A model generated the notes under the pieces. That model did no database searches. It saw only the letters and a program-made list of their open reading frames with translations, and was not told the DNA's origin. This document shows positions 1-4,967 of a DNA stretch of 5,333 nucleotides, piece after piece (within the stretch, counting starts at the first letter, position 1; every line of letters starts with the position of its first letter). A program made the position numbers and the translations under genes. Location: positions 1 through 5,333 of the forward strand of contig JAEWFU010000544.1 in the NCBI GenBank assembly GCA_023388675.1, given 5' to 3'. The stretch is from Pseudomonadota bacterium. Its GTDB lineage: Bacteria > Pseudomonadota > Alphaproteobacteria > Rhizobiales > Rhizobiaceae.

Positions 1-554
1 AACTCCTCCATCACCTTCGCGCCGAGGCCCAGGAAGCGCATCTTGATGCCGCGCAAATCCTCGAGCGTCTTGATTTCCTTGCGGAACCAGCCGCCGCTCT
101 CCGGAGGCAGGATGCCGCACGGCAGCATGTGGATGTTGTCGCGCGCATAGAATTCCTGGGCGAGCTCGAGGCCGCCGCCATGGCGCAGCCAGGCGAGCAT
201 CTCGCCTGCGCCGGGGCCGAACGGCACTGCGGCGAAGAACGCATAGGCTGAATTCTTGCCGACATTGAAGCCCGGCGAACCGTAGGCGGCGTCCACAGCC
301 CCTTCCGACACCGTGTCGTAATACTGCGTGCCGGCGACGATCGCGCCGGGCTCGAAGACGCGGATGTCGAAATTGCCGTCGGTCAGCGTTTTGACATCCT
401 CGGCGATGTTCCAGGCGGTCGGGCCGGCAATCGGCATGGCCTGCGCATAGGCCGAATGAACCCGCCAGCGCACGCGCTCCTGCGCGTCGGCCACCGTGGT
501 CATCCCCACGGCCAGGGCAAGGGCAAGGCCGCCAGCGGCTGCAAAATTCTTCAT
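1..554 (-). CDS. TRAP transporter periplasmic substrate-binding protein, DctP family (N-terminal part, truncated by window edge)
   Basis: This is the solute-binding subunit of a tripartite ATP-independent periplasmic transporter, which captures an organic acid and delivers it to DctQ/DctM membrane subunits. The 184 residues visible begin with a signal peptide (MKNF, hydrophobic alanine/leucine stretch at about 5-22, likely cut after Ala-Asp-Ala at 24). Next comes mature sequence RWRVHSAYAQAMP (29-41), typical of the first strand of the family. Residues 145-173 carry the family block PCG, then GGWFRKEI, then DLRGIKMRF. Arg173 sits where family members have the arginine that pairs with the ligand carboxylate. 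The start is an ATG preceded by GAGGAG. The gene lies 36 nt behind the lyase gene with no hairpin between, so it is probably the third gene of the operon. The C-terminal half is off the left edge. The block resembles the mannitol/chloroaromatic (FcbT1-like) COG group, but the ligand is not predictable. Family call is firm. Confidence 0.93.
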   Translation of the reverse strand, partial: MKNFAAAGGLALALAVGMTTVADAQERVRWRVHSAYAQAMPIAGPTAWNIAEDVKTLTDGNFDIRVFEPGAIVAGTQYYDTVSEGAVDAAYGSPGFNVGKNSAYAFFAAVPFGPGAGEMLAWLRHGGGLELAQEFYARDNIHMLPCGILPPESGGWFRKEIKTLEDLRGIKMRFLGLGAKVMEE

Positions 555-566
555 TTCGAACTCCTC
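555..566 (-). promoter_or_regulatory. Ribosome binding site of the TRAP substrate-binding protein gene
   Basis: Read on the minus strand the leader is AGAGGAGTTCGA followed directly by ATG. The GAGGAG core ends 5-6 nt before the start codon, which fixes the start at 554 and places the signal peptide at the very N-terminus. Confidence 0.75.
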
Positions 567-590
567 TCTCGTTTCCTCCGGCTGCCCCGA

Positions 591-1448
591 TCAGGCCTGG
601 CCGAACTTCTCTTCGAAGTCATGGAACCGGTCGTAACCGACCATCCCCATGAACTCGTCATACGTCGCCATGCCCGATGCCGCCGCGATGGTTGTCCCAT
701 CGTTCTTCAGCGTGTCGAGTATGGTTTTCGCCGCCCGTGCGGCGGCAAAAAGGGTCGAAAGCGCGTAGAACACGATGTCGAAACCCATCTCCTGAATGTC
801 GCTTGCGGTGAGCTTCTGGACCTCGTTGCCGTCCATGATGCTCAGCACCTTCCGGCCGGGAACGCCGCGCGCGATGGCTTCGGCCTGCGCGATCGTGCGC
901 ACCCCGTCGACGAAGACGAGATCGACACCGGTCTCGGCATAGAGGTTGGCGCGGCGTAGCGCTTCCTCAATGCCGTGGACGCCCAGCGCATCGGTGCGTG
1001 CGATCAGCAGCATGTCGGACTTGCCGCGTGCATTGACGGCGCCCTTGAGCGCACGGATTTGGCTCTCGGCCGAAACGAGCTGGATGCCCGCGAGCTGTCC
1101 GCACCGCTTCGGCAGCGTCTGGTCTTCCAGATGGATGGCCGCGACGCCGATCTGCGCATAGTCCTCGACGGTGCGCAGAAGGTTGTTCGCGCCGCCATAG
1201 CCTGTATCGGCGTCGGCGATGACGGGCACCGATGTCGCCCGCACCATCCGCCGGGCATGGTCGATCATCTCGCTCTGTGTCATCAGGCCGAGATCGGGCA
1301 TGCCGAGCGTGGTCGCGGTCGCGCCGAAGCCGGTCATGTAGATGGCCGGGAAACCCGCCTGCTCTATGAGGCGCGCGGTCAGCATATCCGATGCACCCGG
1401 CGCCTGGATGAGCTTGCCCGCGGCAAGAAGGTCTTTCAGTTCTGGCAT
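591..1448 (-). CDS. Isocitrate lyase/PEP mutase superfamily enzyme (probable carboxylic-acid C-C lyase)
   Basis: A 285-residue enzyme of the isocitrate lyase/phosphoenolpyruvate mutase superfamily, a cytoplasmic Mg2+-dependent TIM barrel. The length is normal for the short (PrpB-like) branch. Visible motifs: APGASD (16-21); YMTGFG (37-42), the substrate-binding loop; DADTGYGG (79-86), the Mg2+ site; EDQ (108-110); KRCGQ (114-118), the mobile catalytic loop with Cys116; and ARTDA (150-154). The loop cysteine points to a lyase, such as 2-methylisocitrate lyase or 2,3-dimethylmalate lyase, which split a 2-hydroxy dicarboxylate into pyruvate or glyoxylate plus a second acid. A cysteine-free loop would have suggested oxaloacetate decarboxylase. 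Several normally conserved positions differ: Gln118 where His is usual, Asp181 where Glu is usual, and Ile204 and Gly207 in the usual Asn-x-x-Glu stretch. The substrate may therefore be unusual. It starts 18 nt after the dehydrogenase stop with only a weak Shine-Dalgarno, suggesting translational coupling. Family certain, reaction uncertain. Confidence 0.9.
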   Translation of the reverse strand: MPELKDLLAAGKLIQAPGASDMLTARLIEQAGFPAIYMTGFGATATTLGMPDLGLMTQSEMIDHARRMVRATSVPVIADADTGYGGANNLLRTVEDYAQIGVAAIHLEDQTLPKRCGQLAGIQLVSAESQIRALKGAVNARGKSDMLLIARTDALGVHGIEEALRRANLYAETGVDLVFVDGVRTIAQAEAIARGVPGRKVLSIMDGNEVQKLTASDIQEMGFDIVFYALSTLFAAARAAKTILDTLKNDGTTIAAASGMATYDEFMGMVGYDRFHDFEEKFGQA

Positions 1449-1466
1449 CGGAAACTCATGTCTGGA

Positions 1467-2234
1467 TCAGCGGCCGCCCGCCACGTCGAGCATGCTGGCG
1501 CTGATGTACGAGGATGCGGGCGAAAGCAGCCACACGGCCGCCTCCGCAACTTCGGCGGGAGATCCCAGTCGCTGCAGCGGGATGACGTCGGCCAGCGCTG
1601 CGACGGCTGCCGGATCGCCCAGCGAGTCGAGCTGGATTTCGGTGTCGATGATGCCGGGCGCGAGCGCATTGACGCGCACATGCGGCGCCAGCTCCTTGGA
1701 AAAGGCGTGCGTCAACGTGACGATCGCGCCCTTGGTGGCGGCATAGGCCATGTTGCCGACCATGCCGCCGGTGCGCGCGGCGATTGAAGCCATCGAAACC
1801 ATCGAGCGATCCGCAAAGCTGCCCGCGCGCGCGGCAAAGGCGGCGGTGACGTAGAACACGCTCTTGAGATTGACCGAAAGCACGCGCTCGAGCTCGTCCG
1901 CGTCGAGATCGGCGAGCGTCATGCGCTTGCCGATGATGCCTGCATTGTTGACCAGATGGGCGATGCCGCCCCAGCGGCTTGCCACGATGTCCGCGGCATC
2001 GTCGACCTGCCGCTTGTCGCTGACGTTCACAACCTGCGTCAGCACGCGCTCGCCATGGCGTTCGGCCAGTTCGGCAAGGCGATCCTCGCGTACGTCCCAG
2101 ACGGCCACGCGGGCGCCGCTCGCCACCAGCTTTTCGGTGATTGCACGGCCGATGCCCGAAGCTCCGCCGGTCACCAGCGCGACCCGCCCTTCGAACGACG
2201 ACGCGGGCGCAAGCCCGCCGGCAGTTGAAGACAT
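1467..2234 (-). CDS. Short-chain dehydrogenase/reductase (classical SDR), probably NAD-dependent
   Basis: A 255-residue classical SDR, the usual length for the family, acting in the cytosol as an NAD(P)-dependent alcohol/ketone oxidoreductase. The Rossmann motif TGGASGIG lies at 22-29. Asp47, at the end of the second strand (VAVWD), favours NAD over NADP. NNAG is at 96-99. The catalytic tetrad is Asn122, Ser150, Tyr164 and Lys168 (YAATK). The Ser-to-Tyr spacing is 14, one longer than the commonest form but seen in SDRs with an RTGG insertion such as the one here (154-157). APGIIDTEI (192-200) is the usual region after the active site, and the C-terminus ends in DVAGGR. The start is an ATG preceded by GGGAGGGACG. 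It is the first gene of the minus-strand operon and faces the GntR gene. A role in oxidising the hydroxyl of a compound later cleaved by the lyase is inferred from context. The substrate is unknown. Confidence 0.93.
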   Translation of the reverse strand: MSSTAGGLAPASSFEGRVALVTGGASGIGRAITEKLVASGARVAVWDVREDRLAELAERHGERVLTQVVNVSDKRQVDDAADIVASRWGGIAHLVNNAGIIGKRMTLADLDADELERVLSVNLKSVFYVTAAFAARAGSFADRSMVSMASIAARTGGMVGNMAYAATKGAIVTLTHAFSKELAPHVRVNALAPGIIDTEIQLDSLGDPAAVAALADVIPLQRLGSPAEVAEAAVWLLSPASSYISASMLDVAGGR

Positions 2235-2247
2235 CGTCCCTCCCTCT
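2235..2247 (-). promoter_or_regulatory. Ribosome binding site of the SDR gene
   Basis: On the minus strand AGAGGGAGGGACG runs directly into the ATG. The purine-rich AGGGAGGG core lies about 5 nt from the start and is the strongest initiation signal of this operon. It supports the 13-residue extension before the Rossmann fold as real coding sequence. Confidence 0.7.
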
Positions 2248-2277
2248 TCGGCTGGTTAGCCGACGGCGATGGTATTA

Positions 2278-2297
2278 GCATATCAGAACTAGTATGC
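2278..2297. promoter_or_regulatory. Palindromic operator candidate in the SDR-GntR divergent gap
   Basis: The 20-mer GCATATCAGAACTAGTATGC is an imperfect palindrome. Its 5-bp outer arms GCATA/TATGC are perfect, an inner AG/CT pair also matches, and 14 of 20 positions are symmetric. It is an AT-rich island in GC-rich DNA. It sits 44-63 nt upstream of the SDR start, where promoter elements would lie, and 120-139 nt upstream of the GntR start. FCD-type GntR proteins bind short palindromes of this size as dimers and often repress both themselves and a divergent operon. Assignment to the adjacent regulator is inference. I could not pick a convincing -35/-10 pair for either strand, although minus-strand TTGCAT and TAATAC (16 nt apart) are weak candidates. 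Confidence 0.5.
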
Positions 2298-2327
2298 AAT
2301 CCTGTCGTGAGATTTGCTCTGGTCAAC

Positions 2328-2420
2328 ATGGCGCAGGTGCCGCAAAACAGGAGCAGGAACGAAGCGGCTGGCGCGTGGGATGGGCCGGCACAGCCGCGCA
2401 AAACTGATGGGAACGCATGA
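2328..2420 (+). CDS. Possible 30-codon leader ORF overlapping the GntR start (doubtful)
   Basis: An ATG at 2328 opens a frame of 30 codons (starting MAQVPQNRSR, ending KTDGNA) that stops at TGA 2418-2420. That stop overlaps the ATG of the GntR gene (2417-2419) in the ATGA arrangement typical of translationally coupled genes. The peptide is hydrophilic and rich in Gln, Asn, Arg and Ala, with no signal peptide, membrane segment or recognisable motif. No clear Shine-Dalgarno precedes its ATG, and codon third positions are less GC-biased than in neighbouring genes. It may be a chance frame in the regulator's leader, or a short coupling peptide. Confidence 0.2.
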   Translation: MAQVPQNRSRNEAAGAWDGPAQPRKTDGNA

Positions 2421-3145
2421 CCGCATTCACAATTCCGCAGGGAAAATCGTCGCTCGCGGTGATCGTCGCCGCCAAGATCCGCGACGCGATCGTCAACGCG
2501 AAGTTCAGCTTCGGCGAGGCGCTTTCAGAGGAGAACCTGGCCGCTGCCTTCGAGGTCAGCCGCACGCCGGTGCGCGAGGCTCTCAATCTGCTTCAGCTTG
2601 AGGGGCTGGTTTCGATCGTGCCGAAGTCCGGCACCTATGTCTTCACGCCGACGCTGGAGGACATTTCGGAGATTTGCGAATACCGGGCGGTGCTGGAGAC
2701 CCACGCGGCCGAACTCGCCGCGCGTGACAATCCGCAGGCACTGGCCGACGAGCTGACGGCGCTCGCCGACGAGATGGAAGCGGCGATGAAGGCGCAGGAC
2801 ATCCCACTCTACGGCCGGCTCGACAGCCGCTATCACGGCGCGTTCTTTGAAAACGCCCACAATCGCTATCTCGTGATGGGCTTCCAGATGATCATGGGCC
2901 GCGTCGCCACGCTGCGTACCCAGCTCGCGCTGCATGCCCGCAACGAGCCCGAACGCTCCTATGGCGACCACCGCCGCATGATCGAGCTCATCCGCAAGGG
3001 CGACACGGCCCGGCTGAAGCAGGTGCTGCGCGCCCATATCCGCCGCACCAAGGACAATTACATGCAGGCCTTCGAGGCGAACCCGATCCGTCCGCTCACC
3101 GCACGGGAAGCGATGCGCAGGAAGCTCGGGCCCCTAAAATCGTGA
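2417..3145 (+). CDS. GntR-family transcriptional regulator, FCD (FadR) subfamily
   Basis: A 242-residue DNA-binding regulator of the usual FadR/FCD length. The N-terminal winged helix-turn-helix occupies about 11-78, with the recognition segment VSRTPVREALNLLQLEGLV (47-65) and the wing KSGTYVF (70-76). The C-terminal all-helical FCD ligand-binding domain spans about 80-225. Asp136, His140, His185 and His207 match the Asp/His3 set that binds a metal ion, which in this family helps hold a carboxylate effector. The effector is thus probably an organic acid, plausibly the substrate or an intermediate of the divergent SDR-lyase-TRAP operon (inferred). The start is fixed: an in-frame TGA lies at 2405-2407, ATG 2417 is the first start after it, and GGGA precedes it. 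The gene probably represses the divergent operon through the palindrome at 2278-2297. It ends 36 nt from the convergent FAH-family gene. Confidence 0.93.
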   Translation: MTAFTIPQGKSSLAVIVAAKIRDAIVNAKFSFGEALSEENLAAAFEVSRTPVREALNLLQLEGLVSIVPKSGTYVFTPTLEDISEICEYRAVLETHAAELAARDNPQALADELTALADEMEAAMKAQDIPLYGRLDSRYHGAFFENAHNRYLVMGFQMIMGRVATLRTQLALHARNEPERSYGDHRRMIELIRKGDTARLKQVLRAHIRRTKDNYMQAFEANPIRPLTAREAMRRKLGPLKS

Positions 3146-3181
3146 TGCTCGCAGCCGCGAACCGCTGCCGACGATCCGGCC

Positions 3182-4339
3182 TCAGATCAGCCCGGCGCGC
3201 GCGAGGTCGCGCATGAAACGGCTGGCGCCATAGGTCCACGGCGTGCATTCGGTCGAAAGCTGAACCCGGTTGATCAGCGTTCCCAGCTTCGGCGAGGAAA
3301 TCTCGACGATGTCGCCGGCATGGTGCGTGAAGCCCCCGCCCGCTTGGCCGCGGTCCTTGGACGGCACAAACATGGTGCCGAGATAGAGCGCCATCCCGTC
3401 GGGATACTGGTGGTGGCGGCCCATCGCGGCCGCGACGAGTTCCTCCGGCGCGCGGCTGATCTCCGACATCGAGCTCGACCCCTCCAGCTCGAAACCGTCC
3501 TCGCCGCGCACGTGAAGCCGCACCTCCGCCTGCTTCACGTCGTCGAGCGCGAACGTATCGTCGAACAGGCGGATGAACGGCCCCAGTGCCGCCGATGCGT
3601 TGTTGTCCTTGGCCTTGCCGAGGAGCAGCGCCGAGCGCCCTTCCACGTCGCGCAGGTTGACGTCGTTGCCCAGCGTCGCGCCGACGATGCGTCCTTCGCT
3701 CGATGCTATGACCGCCACTTCCGGCTCGGGATTGTTCCAGGTCGAAACCGGATGCAGCCCCACATCGGCGCCGAAGCCGACCGATGCGAGCGGCTGGCAT
3801 TTGGTGAAGATTTCGGCGTCGGGGCCGATGCCGACCTCGAGATATTGCGACCATGCGCCCCGCTCGATCAGGCGCTGCTTGATCGCCATCGCTTCCGGCG
3901 AACCGGGCTTGAGCTTCGACAGGTCATGGCCGATGTGTTGCGCGATGTCGGCGCGGATAGCGTCCGCCTTGTCCGCATCGCCGCGTGCCTGTTCCTCGAT
4001 CACGCGTTCCAGCAGCGATACGACGAAGGTGACGCCCGAGGCCTTCACCGCCTGCAGGTCCACAGGCGACAGCAGGTAGGGCTTGGCCTTTTCCCTGACC
4101 GCCTGGTGGCTATTGGCTTCGATCTCCCCGATAGGTCCGAGCGAACGGCCATCGGCCGACGCCACATAGGCAACGGGATCAGGCATCTCGCAGATGTCGC
4201 GCACCGTCGGCGCATCCCGCGATGTGATGTCGTACACCTCTCCGTCCCGAACGGTCACGACCAGCGGGTGAGCGCGGTCGGCAATTCCGGCGCGACCGAC
4301 AAGCGTGCCTTCGCCGGGTGTGGCTGCTGTTCTGCTCAC
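3182..4339 (-). CDS. Fumarylacetoacetate hydrolase (FAH) family protein, 2-keto-3-deoxy-sugar-acid dehydratase (XylX)-like
   Basis: A 385-residue FAH-fold enzyme. The long N-terminal part (about 1-165, including PVDLQAVKASGVTF at 92-105 and LERVIEE at 110-116) resembles XylX-type 2-keto-3-deoxy-pentonate dehydratases, which turn 2-keto-3-deoxy sugar acids into 2-ketoglutarate semialdehyde. The C-terminal catalytic domain shows DAEIFTK (174-180), EPE with acidic residues 205 and 207, and GNDV with Asp226. These fit the divalent-metal site of the family. LGKAK (240-244) and ALGPF (251-255) follow. The start chosen is GTG at 4339, because AGGAGGAGGGG lies 6 nt upstream. A longer frame reaching ATG 4504 would run through the neighbour's start region and adds 55 residues without family character. 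No other sugar-acid genes are visible beside it. FAH family is certain; other FAH activities (acylpyruvase, diketo-acid hydrolase) cannot be excluded. Confidence 0.9.
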   Translation of the reverse strand: MSRTAATPGEGTLVGRAGIADRAHPLVVTVRDGEVYDITSRDAPTVRDICEMPDPVAYVASADGRSLGPIGEIEANSHQAVREKAKPYLLSPVDLQAVKASGVTFVVSLLERVIEEQARGDADKADAIRADIAQHIGHDLSKLKPGSPEAMAIKQRLIERGAWSQYLEVGIGPDAEIFTKCQPLASVGFGADVGLHPVSTWNNPEPEVAVIASSEGRIVGATLGNDVNLRDVEGRSALLLGKAKDNNASAALGPFIRLFDDTFALDDVKQAEVRLHVRGEDGFELEGSSSMSEISRAPEELVAAAMGRHHQYPDGMALYLGTMFVPSKDRGQAGGGFTHHAGDIVEISSPKLGTLINRVQLSTECTPWTYGASRFMRDLARAGLI

Positions 4340-4358
4340 GAAATCCCCTCCTCCTGCT
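4340..4358 (-). promoter_or_regulatory. Strong ribosome binding site selecting the GTG start of the FAH-family gene
   Basis: On the minus strand the leader reads AGCAGGAGGAGGGGATTTC followed by GTG. The AGGAGGAGGGG run is close to a perfect anti-16S match at a normal distance. It is the decisive evidence for a GTG start rather than the longer upstream ATG. Confidence 0.8.
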
Positions 4359-4373
4359 GAAGCGCGCGCACTA

Positions 4374-4397
4374 TTGCCTTTTTGACTGCCAAGGCAA
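4374..4397. promoter_or_regulatory. Inverted repeat, operator candidate upstream of the FAH-family gene
   Basis: TTGCCTT (4374-4380) and AAGGCAA (4391-4397) are perfect 7-bp inverted arms around a 10-nt spacer. A smaller palindrome, TGCCAAGGCA (4387-4396), is nested over the right arm. The element is centred about 46 nt upstream of the FAH-family GTG, in a position to control that promoter. The arm sequence differs from the GCATA/TATGC palindrome beside the GntR gene, so a different regulator is likely. A hairpin in the transcript leader is an alternative. Confidence 0.45.
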
Positions 4398-4471
4398 AGG
4401 GCCATCGCGGATTTACGGCAAGGGTCTCGCAGATCGCTCCCGGCATTGCGCTTGTGGCAGGATGTGCCAGA

Positions 4472-4490
4472 CTTGCCCCTCACCGGCAAG
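4472..4490. repeat. Second TTGCC/GGCAA inverted repeat, just before the DUF4126-type gene
   Basis: CTTGCC (4472-4477) and GGCAAG (4485-4490) are perfect 6-bp inverted arms with a 7-nt spacer. They end 12 nt before the ATG at 4503 and touch the probable Shine-Dalgarno (GAAGG, 4490-4494). As RNA this would be a short stable stem able to affect initiation. As DNA it shares its arm core with the repeat at 4374-4397 and with a lone GGCAA at 4417-4421, so it could be a second binding site for the same regulator. Confidence 0.35.
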
Positions 4491-4502
4491 AAGGCAGCCT
4501 CC

Positions 4503-4967
4503 ATGAGCCTCTATCTGCTAGCACTGATTGCGGGCATCGTTACCGGCTTGCGCACGGCGATGGCGCTGGCCGCGCTAAGCTGGGCCGCATGGCTGGGCGT
4601 GCTGCCGCTCGGCGGCAGCTGGCTCGGCTGGCTTGGCCATTGGCTGACGCCATGGCTTCTCACCGCTGCGGCGGCTCTGGAACTTGTGGGCGACAAGCTG
4701 CCTTCGACGCCCAGCCGCAAGGTGCCGCCACAGTTCGGCACACGCCTTGTAGTCGGCGCACTGTGCGGCGCTGCCATCGGCCTGCCGTCCGGCGCATTGA
4801 TCGGCGGCCTCCTGGCCGGCCTTGTCGGCGCAGCGATCGGCACGCTGGGCGGCGCGGCGGCCCGAGTCCGCCTCGCCGCACTGTTCGGGCGCGATATGCC
4901 CGCCGCACTCATCGAGGACGCGGTCGCGATCGTTGCCGCACTTCTTCTTTTGGGAATTCTCAGATGA
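4503..4967 (+). CDS. DUF4126-type small hydrophobic membrane protein
   Basis: A 154-residue integral membrane protein of unknown function. Hydrophobic segments lie at about 3-34, 48-63, 82-118 (very rich in Gly and Ala, with GxxxG-like spacing) and 136-153. Conserved-looking polar blocks are GLRTAMALAALSWAA (15-29), ELVGDKLPSTPSRKVPPQFG (60-79) and FGRDMPAALIEDA (128-140). These fit my memory of the DUF4126 family, whose biochemical role is not established. The start at 4503 is chosen because GAAGG precedes it and the hydrophobic segment begins immediately. A TTG at 4446 would add 19 unrelated residues. The stop overlaps the next gene's start (ATGA at 4964-4967), so the two are very probably translated together. 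It is divergent from the FAH-family gene. Confidence 0.85.
   Translation: MSLYLLALIAGIVTGLRTAMALAALSWAAWLGVLPLGGSWLGWLGHWLTPWLLTAAAALELVGDKLPSTPSRKVPPQFGTRLVVGALCGAAIGLPSGALIGGLLAGLVGAAIGTLGGAAARVRLAALFGRDMPAALIEDAVAIVAALLLLGILR

Noticed and set aside
456..959. A 167-codon plus-strand open frame opposite the TRAP and lyase genes.
   Set aside because: The opposite strand carries the signal peptide and the lyase C-terminus in frame. This one has no motif and no ribosome binding site.
975..1787. A 270-codon plus-strand open frame spanning the lyase-SDR junction.
   Set aside because: It lies antisense to two genes with intact motifs and crosses their junction. The translation has no recognisable domain.
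3151..3168. GCAGC/GCTGC inverted repeat in the 36-nt convergent gap between the GntR and FAH-family genes, considered as a bidirectional terminator.
   Set aside because: The stem is only 5 bp plus one pair after a mismatch, and no T-run follows on either strand. It is too weak to call.
3320..4360. A 346-codon open frame on the plus strand opposite the FAH-family gene.
   Set aside because: It is the antisense shadow of a clearly conserved gene. Its translation is Arg/His-rich low-quality sequence without any family motif, as expected in high-GC DNA.
4446..4502. TTG start at 4446 for the membrane protein.
   Set aside because: It adds 19 polar residues before a hydrophobic N-terminus. ATG 4503 has its own ribosome binding site, and the upstream part contains the inverted repeat at 4472-4490.
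4340..4504. Extension of the FAH-family gene to ATG 4504.
   Set aside because: The extra 55 residues show no family character, overlap the divergent gene's start codon and leader, and ignore the near-perfect ribosome binding site before GTG 4339.
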